Below are positions 1-10,393 of a stretch of DNA of 64,000 nucleotides, piece by piece (position 1 is the first letter of the stretch; the number at the start of each line of letters is the position of its first letter). A program made the translations under genes and the position numbers. Origin of the DNA: Tigriopus japonicus (lineage: Eukaryota > Arthropoda > Copepoda > Harpacticoida > Harpacticidae); NCBI GenBank assembly GCA_010645155.1, contig CM021315.1, positions 7,205,034 through 7,269,033 of the forward strand. The letters are read 5' to 3'. The notes beneath the pieces are model-generated. The model was not told the DNA's origin. It saw only the letters and a program-made list of their open reading frames with translations, and did no database searches.

Positions 1-689
1 GTACCAGGATGGTTTGGTTCTATTTAAGAAATACATCTACCAAGATAGTTTGTTTGCATTTGAGAGAACGTGTACTAAGATTATTTGAATTTGGCAAAAT
101 CCATACACGACCAGATGAGTGAGGGCCTGAGAATTGGCCAAGACGTCTTCTTGCACGGGTCAACGTTCGAAATCATCATTGAGAGAGGCTCTTCTAAGGA
201 GATGAGGCAAGTCTCGTTTGTCTTGTTTGTAGTAGGAACGAATGTCCTCAAAAAAAGGTTGCTGGATTGGTTGAGGTATGTCACCCACACGTTTTTCAGA
301 TTTGACCAACAGGATGATCTCGTTCCGTGTGCCTCATCATGATCATCCCATTTCTGGTCTGTCTTGGTCGGTGAATGGGCTCAGAATCCCCACGATTCCC
401 ACAGAATCGTGGGGATCCATTTTGAATTTCTAATCGCTCTTGATAATTTTAATTTTGATGTTGTGCTGTTTTAAAGACATTATTTGTTGTTTTTGAGAAA
501 AGGAGAGACCAATAAATTGTTTATTGAAAAAAACCCACTCATGCATCAAGCTGATGAAAAGAGTTTAGGGTAAAAGAATTGTGTACACTGAGTAAACGTC
601 AAAAATAAAATAAATTGAGTACATGAATGCGAGCCAAGAAAAAATAGCAAAGGCGAGATCCACAAGTAAGGGTGCACGGTAAGTGGGTG

Positions 690-890
690 CTAATACAACA
701 TTAGTTGCCTTTTAAAGGATAATAAATTAGTCGCGTGACGCGCGCTTCTCGTGAGGCTGTTCCACATCTTGGCAACTCGAACAAAATAAAAGCACAATCT
801 GCACTGAGACCTGACAAAGGGAACATTCAAAAGTAATTGGTCCGTTGACCTCGTCGACCGAATGCTGGTTCTTAATGACAGAGGACACCC
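690..890 (-). pseudogene. Relic of non-LTR retrotransposon reverse transcriptase C-terminus
   Basis: The minus-strand frame reads an Arg/Ser-rich stretch followed by VAKMWNSLTRSAR and then LLSFKRQL. This resembles the C-terminal tail of non-LTR (LINE-type) endonuclease/reverse transcriptase polyproteins, where a 'lWNSLP...FKrrL' pattern is typical. Only about 65 residues are open and nothing upstream continues the reverse transcriptase, so this is a 5'-truncated dead copy. The family match is from memory of the motif and could be coincidental. Confidence 0.45.
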
Positions 891-920
891 CACTTCCTTA
901 CCCTCCAAACCTCCAAACCC

Positions 921-1022
921 TCCACTGAATTCATTGCTTGAATCAAATTAAATATTTCTCTTGTGAAATTTTGATCATTCTTAGCAACAACACTTATTTT
1001 GCCACTGTTAATTTCGGAGCTG
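921..1022. repeat. Copy 1 of a 100-bp direct repeat
   Basis: About 100 bp beginning at CACTGAATTCATTGCTTG recurs at 2011-2110 in the same orientation with only one or two differences. It has no coding potential. The near identity implies a recent segmental duplication or two copies of a mobile repeat. Confidence 0.85.
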
Positions 1023-2010
1023 TATGTATGACAAATCAAATCGTCTTGCTTTTGATGAGTCAAAAACTGTTTGGTAATAAGGAGAAACCTGGAGTCACTA
1101 AAAGAAAAAAACAGGCTCTTTTTAATCATTCCATGTTCAATATGAATCGACATGTTCAATATTGTAAAGGTGTATAGTTGACACTTTAGGCTTACTTCAG
1201 TGTAAGTTGCTAAACTGTTAGTGGATATACTCTTTTTAGTGTTTAGGACATATGTCAAACTAACTTTTGGTCTACTTCTTGGCAAGAGCCTTCCAAACTA
1301 AAATCATGTAAGATGATTCTAAAATGAACAAACCTTGACTTAAACTTTGCCTTGGAACATGATTCTAATGGGTACTTAGAGTGCAGAGGCCAAACTTGTC
1401 CTGAAATGCTTCATTGAAATTGTTTCCCACTAACTTATATGTACATTGTTGCAAGTGCTAAATTGGTTCAAACCATCATCAGTACATAGTCAAAATAGTT
1501 GCCTACTTAAATTGACCATTGTACTTTAAAATTTGTTAGTTGAATCTTTACCATATTTGATGATGCTGAGCTTTATGTGCTTATCCTCTCATGAAGATAA
1601 TTCTTTTTTCTCTGGAAGATTGCCACTTATAAAAGTTGGTCTATTACATGGTAGCCTTAAGACCTTAACCTTTAGACTTTGTTTTCTTTTCTTATAAACA
1701 CAAAAAATGAGTTATTTTCTTCACAATTTGCATGGAAAGGTATTTTGGTTGGTAAGTTAAGTACATGTTGAAATACTTACTTACAAAGCACAATTAATCT
1801 AAATTGCGTATCAATCTAATTATTTTTGTTTAAATTCAGTCAAATGTGATAAAATATATAAACACTCTGTATCTATTTTCCACTCAATTCCAAAGAAATA
1901 TATGATACCTAACACAATTAATGACTACTGAATATCAGTCAGATTATTATTTTTTAATTTCAGTTTTATTGATAACAATACATTAAAATTTAAAGCGCAC
2001 TTATATTTTC

Positions 2011-2110
2011 CACTGAATTCATTGCTTGAATCAAATTAAATATTTCTCTTTTGAAATTTTGATCATTCTTAGCAACAACACTTATTTTGCCACTGTTAAT
2101 TTCGGAGCTG
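2011..2110. repeat. Copy 2 of the 100-bp direct repeat
   Basis: Direct repeat of 921-1022, in the same orientation and about 1 kb away. Sequence on both sides differs, so the repeat ends are sharp. Confidence 0.85.
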
Positions 2111-3746
2111 GTTGTTTGGTTTGGATTACATTATTCCTGGCATGCTTCTAATTTCAAAGGAGAGCACTTTCCTTGAAAGGCATGTAAATTCACTTCCAGT
2201 TTTCAGACAAATAAGCAGACTCATTTAATTTAGCACACAATCAGGAACACATTTTGCAATTACAGCTTTGAGAAAAGCCCTAGGAGTACACATAAAAGAC
2301 ATTACTACATAAAGGTGTTAAGTTATTTGTGCTGTCATTTTCTTCATAGCTCTGCTTTTCATTGGAATGCAAGAGGCAATTAGACACAAGTATTTCCGTA
2401 CCATGGAAGATCTAGTTTTGAAGTGTTAAATATATTTTAAGCAATAATATTTTCCCAATACTTCATTAGTCACTGTTTGAGAAACTAATTCATCAAAAAG
2501 TATTTCAAATTTTACATCAATGTAAAGCCTTGATGTTTTTCACAGTTGTTGCATTACACCATCCCACTTAGTTGTTTGATCATTCTGGTCAAAAATGAAA
2601 CTTGTCAAATAATAGCTCATATGTTTTGTCTCCGCCAAGGCATGTTACAAGCATGCTTCCATTATCAACTTGGAGCGTATTCTAAGCTTGTTAGGGCATT
2701 TTTTAATTATTGTTTTCTGAAACATCTACTACGTGGAAGCTAAGATTCGTATGTTGTCATTTTGGAAGCCTGAAAACGTCTTAAAGAGCCAAAAGGGCTG
2801 GATGTCAATTGATGAAGTGTCCTTGAAGCATGCATCACCAAACACAAAACATATGACCTATTATGAAAATTGGGGTCAGTACTCTCTCTGTTGAGCTCTG
2901 TGGTTTGGGTTGAAGCCTAACAATTCTCCCCCTGTATCCCTCAAATTCAAAAGAGAGAATAAGGAAATCCTTACCAAGCTGGAAATATACAAGATGATGA
3001 TATTCCTGACAATTGAATTTTCAATCAGGTAACATTCATTTAAAATAGACGAATAAACCCAATTCGGAAAGCAGCCAAGACAACTATTGAAGTGATTCTT
3101 AAGTGATGCCATTTGTTGTCTGACCAAGCCAAGAGAAAATTTAATGTGAAATTTACTCAATAATCCAAATCATAATATTTTGGGTTTAAACTTTCAAAAA
3201 TTTACAAATTGTCCCTCAAATATAAAATAAAAGAATTTTTTATTGGCTGATATCATCAAAAGATGAGGGTTGATCAGCACAGTTTTTTCACAAACCTGGG
3301 CATTTTCCTTTGCTCACTTGGTCCCTTATTATGGCGGCAAATTCAAACCATTTTTAATAATAATTTACATATATTACACATAATTACACATAATAACATA
3401 TATTTTTTCATCCCAACACACTTTCTTTACAATGCCAGCACATTTTTTCCAATCTAGCGCATTTAGCTTGCCCCTTTTTCAGCTTGAAAAGCATCTTTGC
3501 TAAAATCTTCAAGCTTACCAATACTAGTTTCAACAGCCCAGCACTCTCTCATATTAATTATAAGATTTTAATATCAGAATGTATTAATGATGATTATTAT
3601 AAGCACTACTTTTGGTTGTTTATCTGAAATTGCAGGAAAGTTAACATAAAAAAGAGAAAAACGAAAGAGATGGGCTAAAAATGGTCACATTACTTTTTGT
3701 AACTAATGTTGTAACTTTGAGCTCTGTTATACTGAATTCTGCCAGA

Positions 3747-4443
3747 ACAGTGTGACACTATTATGTTTCAAGTAATCCTACAATATCAAAGAAAATACGC
3801 CAAATTTCACGATTTTCTACTAAATACCGCCAGAAACTTGTCAAAATGTTCTTCCCCGCCAAACAGAAATTTCCCAACGCCAGACTGTAACGTAAACCGC
3901 CAGAATACCGCCAGATTTTTCCATCCCGCCAAATAAAAAATCTCGCCGCCAGACGAGGCCTCAAACCGCCAGATACACCAAAATCTGGCGGACCAAACCG
4001 CCATCTGGCAGCTCTGCTCTACTCGACTGACTCGCCGGAAGAGGAAGCTTTATTGTTAGTAAGGCATAGATAGGTTGGGTGAATAAGATAACCTAGCTAA
4101 CCATAGATGTAGAATCGACCTCCTCTGTGTTCCTCCGATAGCTTCACGTTCACAGACATCAAGGTTGCAACAACTGGCAGCACTTCAGGGCTTTGGGGCG
4201 CCAGATTTTGGTGTTTCTGGCGGTTTGAGGCCTCGTTTGGCGGCGAGATTTTTTTTTTGGCGTGAAAGAAAAATCTGGCGGTATTCTGGCGGTTTATGCC
4301 ATAGTTTGGCGGAAGGAAATTTTAGTTTGGCGGGCAACAACATTTTGACAAATTTCTGGCGGTTTTTTCTTGAAAATCGTTAAATTTGGCGTATTTAGAT
4401 TGGAGTTATAGGATTAGTTGAAACACAATTTGTCACGCTGATT
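3747..4443. mobile_element. Foldback (long inverted repeat) element with GGCGG-rich arms
   Basis: Two arms of roughly 260-280 bp (3747-4010 and 4165-4443) are inverted copies of each other, separated by about 150 bp. Each arm carries many copies of a short unit close to TCTGGCGGT or TTTGGCGG at irregular 15-35 bp spacing. The outer ends match as CAGTGTGACA (left) against CAGCGTGACA (right, reverse complement). No transposase is encoded. The structure fits a non-autonomous foldback or MITE-type DNA transposon. The target-site duplication is not clear to me. Confidence 0.7.
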
Positions 4444-5569
4444 CTAGGAGGAATCAGCGTTATTTGGTTCACTCCTCAAGAGAGTTCAAAGGTTCAAAGT
4501 AATAAAAAAGTATGACCAGTTCTTGACTTATGTGGCAATCTCTTTCAATACCATCTTTTTTCATTGGTGCCTGCTCTTTCAGCCAAAGAACCAAAAGTAG
4601 TTTCTATATGAGAGAAAAGAGTGTTGGACTGTCGAAACTACCCTATTAGGAAGGATGGAGATTTTGAGCAAACAAAAGATTCTTTTGAAGCTCAAAATAT
4701 GCTAAAGTGGTAAATGACATGTGCCGGCATGGTAAATAACATGTTCTGGGATGGAAAGTAAAATTTGCTGAAGTGACAAATCCAAATGGCAAGGAAAATG
4801 AAAAACAGCAAAAAATTGCAAAACAAATTTGATTTGCGTGTCTGTGACAAAGCTTTTTGATTGACTTTTATAGTCAAGTTTGAAAAAAAAAATTCTTTCT
4901 TTTTTTCATGAAACAATGTTTTTTGATAAAGCATGTAAAATGGCAATGGCACAAATCTACAAAATAGTAGCATAGGAAATGGAAGAAATGGCAAAGAAAT
5001 TAAAACTTTGCTGAAAGGTAAAAAAATAGAAAATTGATAAATATATTTGCCACTTGCAAAAGTACTCTTTTTGGGCATGAAAAATCTTACTTGCCTGAAA
5101 GTTGCACACTCCTGATTCGTTGTTTTGAATATGGCGGTGGCTTACTTAATTTTCTGTTTTCTTATTCGGTCGTACTGATAGCTGTTTCAGTCAAAATTCT
5201 TATTAGTTCAAAATTAGTTAATTCTAATTGTGAGCAAACGCGTTGAAAAGGGTGTTGTTTTCAACTTTATCAACCCCAAGGATGAATCCGACCCGATGAT
5301 TAAGTTTAACTAAGCTAAGTTTATCGATGAAAGGTTGATACATAATATATCTGGTTTAGAATAAATGCATAACAAAGAAACTTGAGTCTGGCGTTTTCTG
5401 CCGTTTTTGACTGGTTCATTTGGCGTTTTTTGTCTCTAACAACCTGGCAGCCCTGCAGCACTCCTGGTTCGAAACACATCAGAACTCCTAACCGAAACTG
5501 AAAGCAGCTGACAACAAAATTCACTCAAATATCAAATTGCTCGATGTTTTGGGTAATCGCAACTTTCTG

Positions 5570-5725
5570 GAGTCGGACAACTTACGATGCAGATGTTTTT
5601 GGATTAAAGTTCTTCGATTTCGTGGTCAAACTCGATTCTCTATAGTGCATGTCCGGTTTCGGTTTGGGTAGGCATAACCGAAACCGATATTTTTGCCGAA
5701 AGCACTTTTGGTCCATCACTATTTT
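5570..5725 (+). repeat. Dispersed repeat, copy A
   Basis: The segment containing TAGTGCATG, a GGTAGGCATAACCGAA block and a final TTTTGGTCCATCACT is present in diverged, inverted form at about 25705-25860. The shared order of several blocks over about 150 bp supports homology. It may be a fragment of an unidentified transposon. Confidence 0.55.
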
Positions 5726-5969
5726 GAACATCTTCGGCAATGTCAGCTTGAAACCCCCTGGCAACACTGGACTCTAAAGCCATTCAACGAAAGAAGGAAA
5801 GAAAAAGAAAAGAGACAGGAGGAGAAGAAAAAGAAGAACCCGCTGTTTCATTCCTTCATTCGTTCATTCGTTCACTCGTTCGCTTGACCTGTTGGTGTTG
5901 GCTGGTTGGGAGAGTACATCCAAGAGATTCAAGCTCCCCCGATCTTGCTGATCCTCCTTCTTCTCCCCT

Positions 5970-6092
5970 GTCTGTCTGTGTGTGTGTGTGTGAGTCTGTG
6001 TGCCTGGACTGATTGGTAGGCTACCGATCGACCTCTGGCCTGGCCAACAACCTTTGACCGCCCACGCCATCCATCCATCCATCCATCCATTC
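5970..6092. repeat. Simple repeats (TG)n and (CATC)n
   Basis: A (TG)n run lies near 5977-5991 and a CATC tetranucleotide run at about 6069-6091. They lie just upstream of the likely 5' exon of the cold-shock/RGG protein gene. Confidence 0.85.
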
Positions 6093-6270
6093 CAAGTTGT
6101 GAGAGGCCCACCCCCTCTCTCATCGTTGTAGTTGCTCGCTTACCTTCTCATCCACGGCCCGGAAGGTCGGTGGGGTCTTTGCCAAAGAAGGCCGAAGTCA
6201 CACCGGAGATCCGGCGGGCCGGCCGTCCTTCCTGGGAGCCCGTTGTTCCTCTAACATTATTGAATAACAT

Positions 6271-6786
6271 GTAAGTCTACGGAAGTCGACAAAAAACACG
6301 AGTTCTTTTCGTGTCTAAAAATGACCGACTTACTCAACCAACCAGTGACAATGAATATGCATTGGTACTAGATGAAGGGATCGTCACTTTGAAAGTGAAT
6401 TAGATGGCCATTTGAAGGGCCTTTTTAGCCTTACTTGTAAGCCTAACCTGACAATCGTGAATTGATGACTTTCGATAGAGCCCGTAGGAGCAGGCTCTAT
6501 CCAATTAGTTGATGTCTAGCTTTGATGAGGACCGTGAGACTTGAAGATATGGCGTTTTCGGCCTTTTTCTCCCTTAAAAGTTTGGATACTAGGATTACTT
6601 GTTTTGTTTTTTCCCCTATGATTCGTCACTCTTTTCGATGGTTGAGGTAGTATTATATTGAAAAGAAAAAAAAACTTGTAAGACGACAAAAGGGGGATTC
6701 TTTGTCATGTTGTAGGCCCGGTCCTAGAGGGCGTGTGACTGGAGGCGTGTCTTGAGTGACCTTGTTCTTTCTCCCTCTGCTTGCAG
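6271..6786 (+). other. Probable 5'UTR intron of the 1031-aa protein gene
   Basis: A strong donor (AACAT|GTAAGT, intron starting at 6271) is followed by an acceptor in a pyrimidine-rich tract ending TTGCAG at 6786. The following 174 nt lead to the ATG at 6961. No long open frame crosses this interval. I infer a non-coding first exon ending at 6270 and a 516-nt intron in the 5' untranslated region. Transcript data would confirm it. Confidence 0.5.
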
Positions 6787-6960
6787 TCGTCTTCACTCAT
6801 TCACTCACTCAATCAATCAAGCAATCAGCACCTTCCTCACCAAGCAAGCAACCATCCATCCATCCATCTATCCATTTATCCGTTGTCCCGCAACTTAGTC
6901 AATCAATCAATCCGTCAGTCAGTCACACGTCCTCCCTGGGGACGGGAACGCGTTTGAGCC

Positions 6961-9900
6961 ATGTTTCTTCCCGACTATGACTCGGAAGATGATGACGAAA
7001 TCTACATCTATCCGGATGTGGCGCTCTTTGGCAATCCCTTCCATCCGCACATGGATCTACTTCAAGGAGATTTCGACTTCGATGACATTGGTGACATCGA
7101 CTTCGATTACGATTACTATTCCGACGAAGATGACGAATACTTCTCCGACGACGAAAACCACAACAAAATCTTCGTGTCCCTCCAAGACTCGCACGTGCTC
7201 AAACGCTTGTGCTTTCATCGGGCATTTGCGCCCAAACGTTTGCCCAAAGCTCGGGTAGCGCGACCCGAAACCTACGAAGACCTCTATCGCCTCCTAACCG
7301 AGATTGAAATCTTGCTCCGCACGTGGAAGAAGCGAAATGCTCATGCCCTCACCGCCCACATCACCCGACCCAATGATCCCGAGACGCCCAAGTCCGCCCA
7401 ACCAACCGGTGGGACGCCTGGAACGACGCAACAACGACCCTCGGGGGATGACCGAAACGATGATGTTCAAAGTAATCAGAGCTTACGCTACGGCATTGAC
7501 TACAACACTCAGGATTTCGAACATGAATCTGATTCCGAGATGGAATACTACGGCGAGACCGAAACCAACGATATCTTGACCAAAAAGAAGTACTGCCAAT
7601 CGAAACGCATGTTCATTGAGGTGTTCAAGACCAATCAGGATTACGACGACTTCTACCGCACCATTCATCGTGCTAAAAAGCAAGTGTATGACGTGATTTT
7701 CAGCCTCTTTTTGAACTCAATTCCACCGGAAACTGCGGGTCGTTTGCCTTCGGAGGTTTGGGAGAAGATCTGGAAGTACACTCAAGTGCCCACGGTTGAC
7801 AAGCTTCATGGTTTGTGTTCGGGATTACGCACAGACTCGTTGACGGAGAGTGAGCGACTCACCGACCTCTTTGGCGCCGCCGGCGATCTTCACATGACTA
7901 TCTTTGAAATTCTCTACAAACACCCGTACATTTTAGATCCCCCTATAATGACCGATGTGTTGATGGGCAAGGCCGAAACGGAGTTAGCTTCCTATTCGGC
8001 CTTCATGTTTGATCGCTATCAAAAACGCTTTCAGTTGGCTTTTCACCGCATGGCCGGCTTTCACCATCTTCAAGTGGTTCCCCAAGAGGATCCCGATCCC
8101 GAGGAAGCGGTCAGCAACGGTGGGCAAGAGCTCGAAGAAGCGGTTAGCAATGGTCTGGAGTTCGAGGAAGAAAATGAACAAGTGCAGAAACTGAAAGAGG
8201 GTCTTGTCACGTTTCAAAGTCGACAAATCCGTGATGTGGCTCCTTCCAAAAACTTTCATTACCTCCGCCGAGGCATGCTAGACATCCACGATTTTGTTTT
8301 AACCGGCGATGAATGTCAGAATGTGATTGCCTTTTTCGAAGTGTCCTCGTCAGGGTCGCTCATCACGGCCACAATATGGAATGTGGTCTTGAATCGTGTC
8401 GTCGCAAAAATCCACACCGGGCTCACGCTACTGGAAGTATTTATGGACAAAAACGAGAGTATGCCGTATTTGTTGTTTGCCTTAGCCCATAACCGATTTG
8501 CGGTTGCCAACAAAATTAGCTCTACAGACAAAGATGAGGTCGAAATCAGCGTGTGGAAATTCAATCCGGAAGGCAAAACTACGTCCGTTTATGGACCAGA
8601 AGATTGTGTCATCAAAATTTCGGACGAATTGGCCAGTGCCCCACAACCATTTGAAAATCAGGACCAGTTCTTGAATCGCCGGCCAAGCAGCCTGTATATT
8701 CTCGATCGCAAAAATAACGGCCAAATTGAACTCATGATATGCCATCGCAATAATTTCGCCAAGTCTACAACATTGTTATTCTACGACGGGGTAAGTGGCG
8801 AACGTTTGGAAAGTTCGACGATTACCTTCACTGACCGGTATTTGTCTCTGGAATGCGTGAAAGGGGGCCGTGCGGTTCTCAGGGAAAGCAACGTCGAGTT
8901 TTTCTTCCTAAATCTGAACAATGGAAAGATCCTGGATCAATACAAGATGGCTGACTTGTGCAAGGACGCCAACCATAATCATGAGAAAGATGAACTCTTG
9001 GACCGTTGCAATTACGACGTCAAAATGGACCAAGATCCCAAACGAAATGAGTTCCTCATCTTTGGGGAAAAAATGGTCTACTATCAGTTGTTCCAGTACG
9101 AGGATCGGGAACTCGAAGCAGGTGAAGAAGACGAAAGTGAACTCTTGCCCGAAGTTATACTGAGCGGCGAGGATAAGGGCATTTTTGGTTGGTCTGGCGT
9201 TTTGAACGCTTATTTGTCTTTGTATCATGGCTGTATCTACGGATCGTCGTATCAGGATGTAAATCTGCGAGCTCACACCGGTGATTTTAGTCGTGACGAT
9301 GAAAGTGTGGGATCCGTCAATCTGATGGTCTATGACTTGAAAACCCGGCAATTGTCACCGGCACTCTCCTCACTCTGCCGTCAATCGTCGCCCAACACAC
9401 TCTTGACTTGCTCAAGACTGCTTGACCAAGTCTTGATGAACGAATATTCTCGCCATGTGTTTATCGACTTCTTAGCCCATCGCTTCTTGTATTTCGTGAA
9501 GCCGGATTTGATGATTCTAGCCACTCGGCAAGGATTCATCCAAGCTGATTTCCATTCCTCGCATTCAAAAGCCATTGAAATGGAAGAGGTCATCCTCAAA
9601 GACATTTATGAATCGAGAAAGCTGACCGTAAAGGAAAAGCAAATTCTGGCCCTGACCCAACTTCATCGAGAGAAGCCTTTGGAGGAATTCGTCGGAACCG
9701 TGACGTTATGGAAGCACTCATTTGGCTTTTCAAAACTTAACGACCATCCAGAAGTGGGGTCAATTTTTATCCATCTCTCGGCCATCAATAATCGTAGTAA
9801 GGGCCAATTAATGGGTCCAGGGGACGTGGTCAAGTTTCGAATTTCCAAATCTCACGACGGCAAGTTCCAAGCCGTGGATGTCACTTTAATCTCGTCCAAA

Positions 9901-10056
9901 CAAGACACCACACCTGGCTATCGCCATGCGCATCAACATGGTCGAGGACGTGGAGGTCGAGGTCGTGGAGGGGGAAGAGGGGGACCGAAAAGGGGCAAGA
10001 CCAATGGTGCGAGGTCTTCCATCAATGGGCCTAACTTGCTGGGACCGTTTTTCTGA
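6961..10056 (+). CDS. Large acidic protein with C-terminal cold-shock-like domain and RGG tail
   Basis: This is a single 1031-codon open frame. I do not recognise the full-length family. Residues 1-70 are extremely rich in Asp, Glu and Tyr. Around residues 258-275 there is an F-box-like stretch (LPSEVWEKIWKYT). Residues of about 430-880 alternate beta-strand-like segments and could be a beta-propeller; this is inference. Residues of about 908-972 look like a cold-shock domain: GTVTLWKHSFGFSKL corresponds to the RNP1 strand and SIFIHLSAI to RNP2, followed by GDVVKFRI. The tail (about 985-1020) is Gly/Arg-rich with RGRGG repeats, typical of RNA-binding proteins. A role in RNA binding is therefore likely, and the F-box-like segment raises the possibility of substrate recruitment to a ubiquitin ligase. 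The ATG follows a likely 5'UTR intron. An ATTAAA poly(A) signal lies at 10072. Confidence 0.85.
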   Translation: MFLPDYDSEDDDEIYIYPDVALFGNPFHPHMDLLQGDFDFDDIGDIDFDYDYYSDEDDEYFSDDENHNKIFVSLQDSHVLKRLCFHRAFAPKRLPKARVARPETYEDLYRLLTEIEILLRTWKKRNAHALTAHITRPNDPETPKSAQPTGGTPGTTQQRPSGDDRNDDVQSNQSLRYGIDYNTQDFEHESDSEMEYYGETETNDILTKKKYCQSKRMFIEVFKTNQDYDDFYRTIHRAKKQVYDVIFSLFLNSIPPETAGRLPSEVWEKIWKYTQVPTVDKLHGLCSGLRTDSLTESERLTDLFGAAGDLHMTIFEILYKHPYILDPPIMTDVLMGKAETELASYSAFMFDRYQKRFQLAFHRMAGFHHLQVVPQEDPDPEEAVSNGGQELEEAVSNGLEFEEENEQVQKLKEGLVTFQSRQIRDVAPSKNFHYLRRGMLDIHDFVLTGDECQNVIAFFEVSSSGSLITATIWNVVLNRVVAKIHTGLTLLEVFMDKNESMPYLLFALAHNRFAVANKISSTDKDEVEISVWKFNPEGKTTSVYGPEDCVIKISDELASAPQPFENQDQFLNRRPSSLYILDRKNNGQIELMICHRNNFAKSTTLLFYDGVSGERLESSTITFTDRYLSLECVKGGRAVLRESNVEFFFLNLNNGKILDQYKMADLCKDANHNHEKDELLDRCNYDVKMDQDPKRNEFLIFGEKMVYYQLFQYEDRELEAGEEDESELLPEVILSGEDKGIFGWSGVLNAYLSLYHGCIYGSSYQDVNLRAHTGDFSRDDESVGSVNLMVYDLKTRQLSPALSSLCRQSSPNTLLTCSRLLDQVLMNEYSRHVFIDFLAHRFLYFVKPDLMILATRQGFIQADFHSSHSKAIEMEEVILKDIYESRKLTVKEKQILALTQLHREKPLEEFVGTVTLWKHSFGFSKLNDHPEVGSIFIHLSAINNRSKGQLMGPGDVVKFRISKSHDGKFQAVDVTLISSKQDTTPGYRHAHQHGRGRGGRGRGGGRGGPKRGKTNGARSSINGPNLLGPFF

Positions 10057-10071
10057 ATATCCCGAGAGAAG

Positions 10072-10077
10072 ATTAAA
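10072..10077 (+). terminator. Poly(A) signal of the 1031-aa protein gene
   Basis: ATTAAA lies 16 nt after the stop codon. It is a common variant of the canonical hexamer. Confidence 0.5.
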
Positions 10078-10393
10078 GCAAAAAAATATGTACCCCGACC
10101 ATGGGAATTGTTGCCAGATCTGAGGACGGAAGGGAATATTTTTGTAACGTCTGTTTTTAATTTATGCTTCAAATACACCGCGAAGATATTATCCTCACAA
10201 CTTCAGTCGATTATTTTTGGGATTGTTTGAAGTGTTTATGAAATTTCAAATTGTTTATTAAATGGTATTTGTCACACTTTTGTCAAAAATTTCACCTTTA
10301 AAAACTAGCAGTCATTATCAGCAAAATGTTCGTTTCCTGTAAACGAGCAGGGGAAGAACTCACAAGTCCAAGAAGAGGAGTTTTCTCAAAATC

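Larger units (their letters stand above)
1..6240. other. Gene-poor AT-rich region
   Basis: I see no convincing protein-coding gene here. Open frames are short, low-complexity and without splice-supported continuation. The stretch holds a non-LTR retrotransposon relic near 690-890, a 100-bp direct repeat (921-1022 and 2011-2110), a foldback element (3747-4443), a dispersed repeat (about 5570-5725) and simple repeats near 5975-6090. The last few hundred bases become more GC-rich and probably contain the promoter and 5' exon of the gene that starts at 6961. Confidence 0.6.

Noticed and set aside
85..342. 85-codon plus-strand frame at the window start
   Set aside because: A minus-strand frame overlaps it, there is no family similarity or splice signal, and it sits in AT-rich repeat-bearing DNA.
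8908..9351. 147-codon minus-strand open frame
   Set aside because: Antisense shadow of the 1031-aa cold-shock/RGG protein, with no recognisable features.
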